Assembly (NCBI GenBank): GCA_036897485.1 | Contig: JAYMTF010000487.1 | Location: 1 to 35,201, forward strand | DNA: 35,201 nt | Direction of reading: 5' to 3' | Source of the DNA: Pelargonium nanum | Lineage: Eukaryota; Streptophyta; Magnoliopsida; Geraniales; Geraniaceae | Shown: positions 10,241 to 19,624 of the stretch, piece after piece | Layout of the letters: each line of letters begins with the position of its first letter | How positions within the stretch are numbered: position 1 is the first letter of the stretch | Translations under genes and position numbers: made by a program | Notes under the pieces: generated by a model | The model's database searches: none | Seen by the model: the letters and a program-made list of their open reading frames with translations, nothing else | What the model was told of the DNA's origin: nothing

Positions 10241-10498
10241 GCCCAAACAACAATCGCTGAAGAACCAGAAACTGAGACCACAACAGACAGTAACAACCAG
10301 AGAACAACACAGCAACCGAACCTCAGTCGCCAACTCCGGCGAGTTCGAGACCGTCCGGCGCTATCTCCGACGTCTCCCAAGGTAATCAACCAAATTTCAT
10401 GTTTTAGATCTCACCGATCCTTCAAATCTTATGAATAAATTTCAAATTTTATGATCAATTTTCGATTCTCATCTCTAGGTTTTTCAGCTTTGGAGACG

Positions 10499-11714
10499 AT
10501 GAGATCTCAGGAGAAGGAGCGATCCACGGTTCTCTACGATCTCTCCTCCGCCATGATCCTCGTCCAGAAATTGTCGCGATCGCGATCGCGACCGTCGCCG
10601 GTAGCATTGGCGTCGATGTTTCTGGGGATCTGGGCGGGTCTGATGCTGTTTGGATCCGTATCGTTCGTGATCGGGCTCGTTTTGCTGCCTTGGATCGTTG
10701 GTTTGGGTTTTTTGCTGTGTTGCGCTGCGATCTTCTCCAATTTGTCGCAATTTTGCTGCTCCGTTCTCTTCTACGCACCTTTTTGCCAAAATCATGTTGC
10801 TGTTCTTGGTTAGTCTCTCTCACTCTCTCTCTGTATACAGTGAATCATTACTGATTTTTGGAATAGCAGTTTTCATGATAAAAAAAAATCATAATACAAA
10901 CATGAACAATGAAAATTCAATCTCTGATCCAATTCTTTCTAACACAAACGTTACCGTAATTTGATTATTGGTAAAATGATTTGCGTTAGTTTAAGAAATA
11001 AAAAGTTGATGACTTATATTATTTTATTATAGTGAAAAATTGTCTAATTAGTCCGAATTCTCGTTTATGATCAAAATTTCTAATACAAATGTTACCGTAA
11101 TTTGATTTAGAATTTACCATTTGTTCATTGGGATTGGTAAAATGATTTGAATTAGTTTAAGAGGACAAGAAAGGAAGAGTTGCACATACATTACACTTAA
11201 GGACGTAAATGTATGTGCAACTCACACACGCAAAGTGAATGAATATTACGTTAAATTTAACTTAAATGTTCATATTTTGAAGCATTGAAGAGTTAGGTGA
11301 TGTGAATTTTTTTGAAGAATGAGCAAAGTTCACGATAATTAGATGAAGTTTCTCGTTTATTATACGTATACAATACTTGAGTAGATTGAGAGAATCTTTA
11401 ATTATCTCACATATCGGACCTGGCGAATTTAACTGTGAATCCCGTAGAATTTAATGTTCCTCTTCTTGTATATTTTCTTGCATTTACTGCCTAGTTTGTT
11501 TGATTCACTAATTCACAGTATCTGTAATGTTCTTTGACAATTCTATATGTGTTTTGTTGGTTTTAAAATTGGATTTTGGGTTTGTGTTTGTCTAGGATGG
11601 AAACTTGGGTGGAGAAAGAGAAATAGAGAAATCATGTGTATGTTTTTGCCTTTTTCTTATGTCCAAAAATTCTTGACCCTTGTTGAGACTATGGAAGAGT
11701 CAATGGCTGTTTAA
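10499..11714 (+). CDS. Small two-segment membrane protein, unknown family
   Basis: The secure part is 10499-10808, starting at ATG with MRSQEKERSTVLYDLSSAMI. A Ser/Arg stretch (LSRSRSRPSP) and two close hydrophobic segments (about residues 38-58 and 60-82) follow, suggesting a helical hairpin. Without splicing, the frame stops at 10811-10813, giving 104 residues. That stop is created by a GTTAGT splice donor (GT at 10809). Joining to a TCTAG acceptor at 11595 continues in frame for 39 residues to TAA at 11712-11714, giving 142 residues. I favour the spliced model moderately; the second exon is AT-rich and unproven. A 97-bp 5' UTR intron (10382-10478) is likely. I do not recognise the family. 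Confidence 0.6.
11177..11223. repeat. Perfect 16-bp hairpin in intron
   Basis: Arms GAGTTGCACATACATT (11177-11192) and its exact inverse (11208-11223) flank a 15-base loop. It lies in the predicted intron (or 3' UTR) of the small membrane-protein gene. A diverged direct repeat around GTTACCGTAATTTGAT (about 10948 and 11092) lies just upstream. Confidence 0.65.
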
Positions 11715-12555
11715 TTAATAGTTGTTGAACATTTTTGTTGTTCTATTTTTGTGAGAAAGCGTCAATCATCGATTCATTTTCTTGTATTTATGGTTGATGC
11801 TTCTTATATATATGAACAAAGTTTTGTTGGCCATTGATTTTCTTCATCATTCAGAGACCAGTTTGCTTAGTTATGGTATGCTAATGTTAGTATAGGTAGC
11901 GTTTGGATTAAAATTTGTTAAAACAGGAATTAGATTCAGAAAGTCATTTTCATAATCAAATATTCTTGATTCAAACTTCACAATGAGAATCTGATTCTCA
12001 TTCTCGAACAGAAACTCTAATCCAATCGCTACTTAATTACTATATGATGTTACAGTTGGCAAATCATATTGTAGTTTCTGCATATTACTATACCAAAAAT
12101 GGTCATATATGTATGTACAGGGACTTTGAATTGATTTGTTGTTCGAGTTATCGATTTGACTGGTCAGATCACTTGGTGATGTGGTGTCTAAAACATTTTA
12201 AAACGTTTTGATAAAGTCAAATCCAATTTTTGCCGAGTTTGACTGAATTACACCATCCCTGAATTGGTAAAAGGAAAAAAAAGAAAATATCATTTTGGTC
12301 GGTTTAGTTTTGACAACATAGATTTCCATGTGATCGATGCTTCTGCATTTGACAATAATTATGTATATTTAAGAACTCTACAGACCATGTGTGTGAAATT
12401 GATGCAAAAAAAGAGTAAAATACACAAACATGCTCTGTTACTAATTGCTATAAGTAAAGATCCCAGGAAAGAGATGTATTTTGCTTTCTTCACAACTTAC
12501 ATAGGTAAAAGACTAAGCAGAGCATATTATAGCTACAAAATGGTATGATTCAGAT
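11715..12555. other. Convergent intergenic spacer
   Basis: This lies between the plus-strand membrane-protein gene and the first DUF3339 gene, which ends here on the minus strand. It contains a MITE at 11896-12032. The open frame at 12264-12548 overlaps the likely DUF3339 3' UTR and shows no recognisable domain. Confidence 0.5.
11896..12032. mobile_element. MITE with GTAGCG-TTGGATTA termini
   Basis: The left end GTAGCGTTTGGATTA (11896-11910) and the inverse of the right end (12018-12032) match at 14 of 15 positions. The 137-bp size and lack of coding capacity fit a miniature inverted-repeat element. A related copy with weaker ends is at 15667-15833. A clear target-site duplication was not identified, so the superfamily is open. 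Confidence 0.6.
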
Positions 12556-12765
12556 TCAGCCAGTGTAAATGTGAACACCAATAGCAATAAGAAAAATAGT
12601 AATGAGCCCAAAAAAGATGATAGTGTGGACCAATATGGAAATGCCACTTGTCTGCATGTTGGCAAACTCTACAACTCTCTTGTTCCCCGGAAGCTGGAAG
12701 AGCAGTCCCGGTGTCAGCAGCACAAACAGCACCACCGCGATCACCACTGGGCCCCAATCCGCCAT
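12556..12765 (-). CDS. DUF3339 micro-protein, array copy 1
   Basis: This intact single-exon 69-residue protein begins MADWGPVVIAVVLFVLLTPG and ends IAIGVHIYTG, the diagnostic ends of the plant DUF3339 family (usual length about 67-70). It has two hydrophobic helices (about residues 5-25 and 42-66) linked by a short polar loop with the family pattern QLPGNKRVVEF-NMQTSG. The family is found in plants as small membrane proteins with no established biochemical role. The ATG is the only plausible start. It is head-to-head with copy 2, separated by 1.9 kb that includes a tRNA gene. Confidence 0.93.
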   Translation of the reverse strand: MADWGPVVIAVVLFVLLTPGLLFQLPGNKRVVEFANMQTSGISILVHTIIFFGLITIFLIAIGVHIYTG

Positions 12766-13266
12766 TCGCTAGATCTCAGACTCCGGCGAAGCAAAGCTGG
12801 TGAGAGAGAGATAGAGTTGAGAGCGGGAGGTGATGCGGTGTGGAGTGAGAGTGAAGAAGAGAGGGAGGTTGTAGGGAGATATTTGGAGGTGAGTTGAGAA
12901 GAGAGACAAATGGAAGGAGATGAAGGTTGGGACAAAGACAATTGGCATTAGATTCTCAACGGCACTTTGTTTTGTTTTGAGGCTCCTTGTCCTTCCCTCT
13001 TGGGCGGCAATATTGTGTTTCTGTCTGTCTTCATTTCGCAAAGGCCTGACCCTTATTCAGAAAGCTGACAATTTGGGTTTCAGGGTGTGCCTATTTAATG
13101 TCTTAACGTTCTAACCTCAAATTCAACTCAAGATTTTGGGTTTTGCATGTAAAACACGTGCATGTTCTGTTTTATATTGGGCTGAGAAGATCTCATTGGG
13201 CTTGTTAAAGAGAAAAAGAATCACATCAGATTGGCCCAGCCAATTAGAAATAATATAATTAAAAAG

Positions 13267-13338
13267 TTCCATTGCCGGGAACCGAACCCGGGTCTCTTGG
13301 GTGAAAGCCAAGTATCCTAACCGCTGGACGACAATGGA
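13267..13338 (-). tRNA. tRNA-Glu (UUC)
   Basis: A complete cloverleaf of 72 nt can be drawn: acceptor arm TCCATTG/CAATGGA, anticodon stem CTTGG/CCAAG with loop CTTTCAC (anticodon UUC), T stem CCGGG/CCCGG, discriminator A, no encoded CCA and no intron. Five Ts follow directly on the minus strand (13265-13261), a polymerase III terminator. The T loop reads TTCGGTT, with G where nearly all tRNAs have A58. The identity is secure; that substitution may affect modification or B-box strength. Confidence 0.95.
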
Positions 13339-14352
13339 TTGTTGGGCATTTGACAGTAACTTTTAGTTGGATACTAATTACCTAAGCAAATATAGTAATT
13401 ATTAATTAATATCTAGTTCTCACATTTTGGATAAATAAGATCGCGAATAGTCATCCACTTTCCACATGATCACATCTTCTCATTTCTATACATTTCGGGT
13501 TTTAGGCATAAAGTACGCTAAAGGTAAGACCCAAGCAACTTCGGGTCGGGTTATTGTTGAGTGCCCATAAATTTGAGTCCAAATTGTCAGCTTTAGTCCA
13601 ACAAGAACCAACAGTCGTGAATATTACGATTTTCGAACATGAGAGTTTTTTTTTCTTCTCATGAGAACGGTTTAAAACTAATATTTTATTCTCTTTCACA
13701 TTCTTAATTTTCATTTCAAAGAATCGTAATTCATGGGTTACCTTATGTTTATAATCAGGTCATACAATCTATTAACTCCAAGAGACTATATGCTCATAAA
13801 TTCCAATAATTGAACTACACATAAGTATGTGTCAAGAGCCTTTTTGAATGACACTCCTCTCACCTCACCTCAGTGTAGGGCCGTTGCAAGAATAAACACC
13901 CACCTTCGGACCGAATCCAAAAATCAAAACATGTTCTGATACCATGTTAAATTTCACTAATTGAGCTACCGTGTTAAATAGCTCATTGTATAAACTAAGT
14001 GCTTTTAAAGTAATTTAAACTATAATCCAATGAGTACAAAGAAAAAGGAGCATCACACTTTCTGTTCTTGCAAGCTTGCATCTTCTTCTTCATCATCTTC
14101 TTTACCCTTATTTTAAAAGATCTTGGTGATCAATTATACCTAACTAACATAGAATATAATGAAATATAAAAAAGACACTAACACAACTTCCATGTTTTAA
14201 AAGCTTCCTTCAATGTCTTCTTATACCTTTTCCTAGAAAGAGGCAAAACAAAGAGACCATTCCAAAGACACCTTACCTTATTGGCTCCATCTTTACACAT
14301 ACACCTCTCTTTGTCTCTTTAATAAAGCCCCATCTTCTTCAATTCCTAAAGC

Positions 14353-14360
14353 CATGCATG
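14353..14360. promoter_or_regulatory. RY motif CATGCATG upstream of DUF3339 copy 2
   Basis: A perfect palindromic CATGCATG lies about 335 bp before the start codon of copy 2. RY motifs bind B3-domain seed regulators (ABI3, FUS3, LEC2). A single site is weak evidence. Confidence 0.3.
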
Positions 14361-14694
14361 AAAATCAATCAATATTCAATCAAACCCTAATTTTAAGAAA
14401 ATAAACAAAAAAAAAAAAGTGTTTCTTTTTATATATCAATAAAGCAAACCCACTACCATCACACATTCATATACCTTTCCTCCATCTTAAACCCATTGTC
14501 TTCTTTCTCATTAAGTTTAGCATATCAAAAGCCTTAGCCACCAAGAAAATTCAGTCAATAATTTCATCCCCTCAGGTCCTCACTACTACATATAGCCAAA
14601 GAACATAGATTTGTTTCTTCATAATCTGTTTTTGCTGAGAAAATCGAAAATCCGAAAAGTTTGTGTGATCTAAGTACGTGCGTACCTGAGAGCG

Positions 14695-14907
14695 ATGAGT
14701 GCTGATTGGGGACCGGTGGTTGTTGCGGTGGTTTTGTTCATCTTGTTGTCGCCGGGATTGTTGTTCCAGCTACCCGCAAGAACAAGAGTGGTAGAGTTCG
14801 GGAACATGATGACGAGCGGGATTGCTATTCTGGTTCATGCTATCATCTATTTCTGCATATTGACCATCTTGATCATTGCTATTGGTATCCATATACATGT
14901 AAATTAG
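14695..14907 (+). CDS. DUF3339 micro-protein, array copy 2
   Basis: This single-exon 70-residue protein begins MSADWGPVVVAVVLFILLSP, one residue longer at the N terminus than its neighbours, and ends IIAIGIHIHVN. It has the two-helix architecture with loop QLPARTRVVEFGNMMTSG. By sequence it groups with copies 1 and 5. The AT-rich upstream DNA carries CTT tracts that look like a 5' leader. It is convergent with copy 3. It is intact and has no signs of decay. Confidence 0.93.
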   Translation: MSADWGPVVVAVVLFILLSPGLLFQLPARTRVVEFGNMMTSGIAILVHAIIYFCILTILIIAIGIHIHVN

Positions 14908-15666
14908 TGAGTTCATGATTCAAGCTTCTCTTCCTATTCTTGACCTTCATTTCTTCCTGAAATGGGTTTATGTTTTTATGTTTTGTATTTTTTTCATCTC
15001 AAGCTATACATTAATATCTGAAACGAAACAATCTGTCAATCTTCATATCTTTGTGTATGTGTTGTGATCTTTCCTAAAAGGTTTCTAGTTCTAAATGTGG
15101 TTCAATTGGGTAGTTTCACAAACTAGAAACATATAGCAAAGATCTTTCATCTTTCTTAATTGAATTTATAAACCTAGAAGGGTATGTTAAGCGGGATTTG
15201 GTTTCAGCTTAATCATATTTGTGTCGACTAACCAACCCGTTAAGTTAATTGTATCGTGTTCGTGTTGAACTTGCTCAACCTGTTTTATCAAATGGGTCGT
15301 GCCACCCATTTAAGGATAGAAGGATAATTTTTAAGCTTGTTGTGTCGATAATGGCTCACATTAATTAATTGGGTCAAAGTCGGCTCGGGTAATTTCGTAC
15401 TCAATTATTAAATCGTATCAAGTGTGTCATATCGTGTCAACCCATTCATAAATGGGTCTTATTTGTGTTGTGTAACTCAATTCATTTAACAATCGAGTCA
15501 TGTTCGAGTTGACACATTTAACACAACTCTAAGCTTTTAACACGAACACGACCATGAACACAAACAAACTATCAAGGCAGCTAGGTACTACCATTACTTG
15601 GTTTCATGTGATCTACAGCATTGAGTCCCTTCAAATCCTTTGGTTCCCAACATCATCACTACTGAT

Positions 15667-15833
15667 GTCGCGTTTGGATTAAATGTTTGATAAAAAATGG
15701 GATTCGAGAGCCAAAATTAGAATAATTTTTTTCTTCATCATGATTGTAATAAGACTTTTTTCAATGAAAATGGCCTGAGAAATGGAATCTCATTCCAATT
15801 CCCATTATTAAAAAAAATTACTCCAAATGATAC
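15667..15833. mobile_element. Second, diverged MITE of the GTTTGGATTA family
   Basis: The left end GTCGCGTTTGGATTA and the inverse of the right end GTATCATTTGGAGTA share 10 of 15 positions. The left end resembles that of the MITE at 11896. It has no coding content, and the ends are approximate. Confidence 0.45.
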
Positions 15834-16379
15834 CTTAGCCATTTTCCCAACAATGTTGAGTCAACTACACGGATACTTTGACAAACCACGATCTTCTATT
15901 CATATTTTCCTCCAACACTCTAGATCGTCCAATTCGGGTTTTGGGTCATATCTTTTTGGATTTGGGTTGGAAAAGACCTAACCCAAACTTGATATGAAAA
16001 GAACGAAGGTTTTGGGTTTTACGGTAAAATGCACTAATTGGTGCGGTTTTGTTAAACCCAATCTGACCCAAAATTCAATTGGATCTATTCCAAGCAACCC
16101 AAACCCATAAAAAAAATGAGGATTGGACCGGGTTTTGAGTGCCCACAGGTTCAAGTCCAAATTGTCAACTCTACCCCCACTCTATCAATCATTTGGTTCA
16201 AAGCAATTACTAAAAATAATCTCTCACTAATTACAAATAACAATTAAAATCAATAAAACCATTTCAGATAAATTAAATAAACTAACTTAACAATCAAGTC
16301 ATGTAGCAGAAACAAGAAACAGTAAAATTGAAAGATTCCTTCCAACAACACAACTCAATGCATTAAAATCAAAGAAAAA

Positions 16380-16783
16380 TGAGGATCAAATTCAAAACAG
16401 AATAGAGCAGAATCAATAAATATCATCTTATAAATTAAATTACTGATCTCAATTTTCATTTCAAATTTCAACCACACAACACAATGCAACAAAATAACAA
16501 ACATACACACATACATATATAAAATCAAAGTTAATGAAGGATCAAATTCAAAGCAGAACAGAACAGAAACCCTAAACAATTGATCAATCAATCAATCAAA
16601 GTCATCATACAAATCAAATTACTGATCTGAATCTCTTAAGCTGAGATTTTATTTCTATATGCATATATAAACAAAATCAAACAAAACGAAGTTTCAATTT
16701 CAAAGCACAACAGAACATAAAACCCTAAACAATTAATCAGTCAATCAAAATCATCTTACAAATCAAATCTCTGATCCGAACCG
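16380..16783. repeat. Three tandem copies in the 3' flank of DUF3339 copy 3
   Basis: Units with their TTACTGATCT-like ends at about 16440, 16619 and 16769 share CAAATTCAAA-CAGAA, ACCCTAAACAATT-ATCA, TCATCTTACAAAT and CTGATC. The last unit ends about 10 bases before the stop codon of the minus-strand gene, so the array is probably its 3' UTR and was made by repeated duplication of the gene end. Confidence 0.7.
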
Positions 16784-16792
16784 CTCCGATTC

Positions 16793-17002
16793 TCAGTCGG
16801 TGTAGATGTGGAGACGCAGCGCCAGGATGATAATGGCGTAGAGAGCGAAGAAGATGAGAGTGTGAATCGCGATGGCCTTGCCGTTGGTCCTCAAGCTCCC
16901 GAACTCCAGCTGCTTGCCGTTTCCCGGCAACTGGAAGAGCAGTCCCGGCGACAGCAACACGAACAGAACCACTCCGACGATCACCGGAGCCCAATCCGCC
17001 AT
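16793..17002 (-). CDS. DUF3339 micro-protein, array copy 3
   Basis: This intact 69-residue single-exon protein begins MADWAPVIVGVVLFVLLSPG and ends ILALRLHIYTD. The first helix matches the other copies, but the loop and second helix (GNGKQLEFGSLRTNGKAIAI onward) define a separate subtype with NGKAIA in place of SGISI. This argues for an old duplication rather than recent tandem copying. It is divergent from copy 4 and convergent with copy 2. Tandem repeats fill its 3' flank. Confidence 0.93.
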   Translation of the reverse strand: MADWAPVIVGVVLFVLLSPGLLFQLPGNGKQLEFGSLRTNGKAIAIHTLIFFALYAIIILALRLHIYTD

Positions 17003-18601
17003 TTTTTTGCCCTAATTTGCTTGATTTTTTTTCTGGAGAAATTGAAACGAAACCAAAAATGTAACGAAGCTCTTGAAAAGTTGAAGAAGCTCGTAGCTTC
17101 TAGAAGAAGAGTCTGTGGAGGTTGACACTTGTGACTGTCTGTTATGCGCTTTATTTGGATAGGGGTAGCAAATTTTGTCTCGGTTCGGGTTGAAAACGCT
17201 TAACCTGAATATCTTTCGTGTCACGAATCGGGTTTGTCAGACACAACATCGATTCAACTCTTTTTTCTATGATTTGAGCTCATTTCACGTCAGATTGAAT
17301 TTTGAGCGTTTGCGTCTCCATTTTGATAAGCGCAAGTCGGGTGATATGGACTCTATTGTGGGCGAAAAGTTATAGGGACTAGGGTAGCTCATATCTCGAT
17401 TTGGACTGAACTTTAGACTAAACTTAAACTCGTCTTATCCTTGGAAAAAGTCTTCGGTCTCAACTTGGTCCAGTCCTGGTTCATATTCGATATAGGCCGA
17501 TGATGTTATTCCTCCATTAGAAAATTATCGTCCACTTTCAAGGAAAAGTTTGTCCTATAATCGATAGAGAACAAAGAGAGTAAACCGAAAGGTTGTTGAT
17601 TTATTTAGCAAATAGCTGTTGTAGATTGACTGAAAGTCGATTCTCGGACAATTCAATTGTGTAAAAACTTTAATATTAAAGAATTTGTCCTAAAACTATT
17701 GAAGGTAAAAGCCCTTTTCTTTTGATTATTGTGAAAGGAAAATTAGAAAATAAGTTATTGTGGCTTTTGATGTGATCAAACACTTGCAATTTGGAAAGTG
17801 ACAAAGCACTTACCACCAAACTTTTAATGAAAATGATGCTATAAGATAGGCTTTATCCTTGAGAAAAACAAGGGTTGTTTGGTAATTAGTAATGAAAATT
17901 AAGGATTTTAGAGTATGTTGTATAGTCAATTTGTTGGAGCTCAACTGATAAATAAGTCTAATTATTGAGTAATACAAGTGGTTGTCAAATTCGTGCAAAA
18001 CTCATTAAAACTACATTTATAAGTGTCAGCGCAAAAGAAAATGACATTTCATCAACTAAATTGAGTAGTTGAAGTAATAAATTGGTCATTTATGATGGAG
18101 ATTGACGAATAGATTATTTTAATTCTTAGAGTAGTGATCAAGACCGAGTAAAACTCATCAAAACTACAACTAATAGTGTCAACTTAATTAAAAGAAAAAA
18201 AAAATCAACCTCATTTCATTTAATGATTTGAGTGGTTGAAGTGATTAAATCGGTCGTTTCTTGAAGTGGTCAAACTAATAATTCAATCAAAAATCGATAA
18301 AATATTTTGAACAATTTTTTAAAAATATTACATACTTGAACAGAAAAAATCAAGAGTTGTTTCGTGTATGACATGACACAAGCATAATGAACCGATTACG
18401 ACTTCTTCACCTATCAAACAAGCTATCAACAACCGAAGATGTGATACAGTATTATCTTTTTATGATTCTTATTCATATTCCTCAAGGATTGCACTTTCAT
18501 TTTGGCACTACAAATAATATTATGCCATCCATAGTGCCTTCCTTTTCCACAGACTTTTCTTCTTCTTCTTCTTAAAGATTTCAATATCTTCTCATATAGA
18601 T
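17003..18601. other. Divergent spacer between DUF3339 copies 3 and 4
   Basis: Bases 17160-17500 again hold fragments of dispersed GGTTCGGGTTG repeats. The rest is AT-rich and featureless. A (TTC)n tract at about 18556-18572 lies in the probable leader of copy 4. Confidence 0.5.
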
Positions 18602-18808
18602 ATGAATGATTGGGCTGCTCCATTGATCGCGGCAGCGCTCTTCGCCTTCCTGTCGCCGGGATTGATCTTCCAGATGCCGGGAAAGAACCGGCCGCTCGAT
18701 TTGATGAACATGAAGACAAGTGTTGCTTCCATATTTGTTCATGCAGTTTTGTATGTTCTGTTTCTCATCTTGTTTCTTGTTGTTCTTAACATCCACCTCT
18801 ATATCTAA
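18602..18808 (+). CDS. DUF3339 micro-protein, divergent array copy 4
   Basis: At 68 residues this is the most diverged copy. It begins MNDWAAPLIAAALFAFLSPG, where an extra Ala sits between the conserved Trp and Pro, has loop QMPGKNRPLDLMNMKTSVAS, and ends VVLNIHLYI without the usual final Tyr-x-Gly. Both hydrophobic helices and the SPGL-FQ-PG signature remain, so family membership is clear. The frame is open and intact. It is convergent with copy 5, with stop codons about 600 bp apart. Confidence 0.9.
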   Translation: MNDWAAPLIAAALFAFLSPGLIFQMPGKNRPLDLMNMKTSVASIFVHAVLYVLFLILFLVVLNIHLYI

Positions 18809-19414
18809 TAGAAGATATAGAATAGCTTCTTTTTAGTTAGTTTTGTTGTTTGATAGATTGGGTTGTACACCTGTACCCTCTTCTTGTACTTTGTTGTTAT
18901 GTTATTCAATATCAGCAATCATATCATAACCTTCCGGGTCGAGTAGTTAAAGCGATTAAGCTTCCGTTATTAGATCTCGAGTTTCATTTTCTCGGACAAC
19001 AGTATTGTAAATATTATTGACTATGATAAGACAACAAACCCAACAACTAGCAACGGGGCAAGTGACTTAAGACGCTTGTTTCTCTTGAGATCTCATGTTT
19101 GAGCTTCGGTTGTTACGCTTGCTGATAAAATAAAATAAAAGACCCGCTAATTTCCTATGTGACAACCACGACCCAAAACCCGTATGAACCCACAATTCTT
19201 TTAGGTTGAACTTGGATTAAGTTGTTTCAAAAACTATTTTCCGAACGTCATTTCTAATAAAAGTTGCATCATCCGATAAAACTCAATCAACAAGTTTGGT
19301 ACTTTTGATTCACCACCAAACACAAAACCCTTCTCACAAATAATGAATCAAGAAAGATACAAATTACATTATAACAGCAAACAATAAACAACCAAATGAC
19401 ACAATTTTGCTCCA
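18809..19414. other. Convergent spacer between DUF3339 copies 4 and 5
   Basis: It probably contains both 3' UTRs. Nothing else is recognisable apart from AT-rich DNA and a short gene-free segment around 18935-19110. Confidence 0.4.
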
Positions 19415-19624
19415 TCAACCCATGTACACATGAACACCAATAGCTAACAAGAAAATACACATGAGAGCAAAGTAGATTAAAGAATGAACCAGAATAGAGA
19501 CTCCACTGGTCTGGAAGTTGCTGAACTCGACGAACCGGGAGCGACCCGGGACCTGAACCAGCAACCCTGGAGTCAGGAGAATGAAGAGAACCACAGCCAC
19601 GAACACCGGTCCCCAATCCGACAT
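19415..19624 (-). CDS. DUF3339 micro-protein, array copy 5
   Basis: This intact 69-residue single-exon protein begins MSDWGPVFVAVVLFILLTPG and ends LLAIGVHVYMG. Its loop VQVPGRSRFVEFSNFQTSG and second helix place it with copies 1 and 2 (SG-SILVH type). The ATG is the family start. A TATATCC-type AT stretch about 70 bp upstream (around 19691-19699, TATAAAAG on the opposite strand) could be part of the core promoter. It closes the five-gene alternating array. Confidence 0.93.
   Translation of the reverse strand: MSDWGPVFVAVVLFILLTPGLLVQVPGRSRFVEFSNFQTSGVSILVHSLIYFALMCIFLLAIGVHVYMG

Larger units (their letters stand above)
12766..14694. other. Divergent spacer between DUF3339 copies 1 and 2
   Basis: This spacer holds the promoters of both flanking genes and a tRNA-Glu gene (13267-13338). 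Bases 13530-13605 match the dispersed GGGTCGGGTT/GAGTGCCC repeat. About 14070-14700 looks like the upstream and leader region of copy 2, with CTT-rich tracts, a TATATA stretch near 14430 and an RY motif. Confidence 0.5.
14908..16792. other. Convergent spacer between DUF3339 copies 2 and 3
   Basis: No gene is visible. Bases 15190-15545 are a GTGTCG/GTTCGTGTTG-type dispersed repeat rich in AACCCGTT and GGGTCGTG. Then come a MITE relative (15667-15833), another dispersed repeat (15915-16180) ending GAGTGCCCACAGGTTC, and the tandem block at 16380-16783. Confidence 0.55.

Noticed and set aside
10455-10823. Minus-strand open frames opposite the small membrane-protein gene
   Set aside because: Arg/Ser-rich shadows of the plus-strand coding sequence, which has coherent hydrophobic segments.
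12264-12548. 94-residue open frame with Lys-rich start
   Set aside because: It overlaps the probable 3' UTR of DUF3339 copy 1 on the other strand and shows no domain or coding-type composition.
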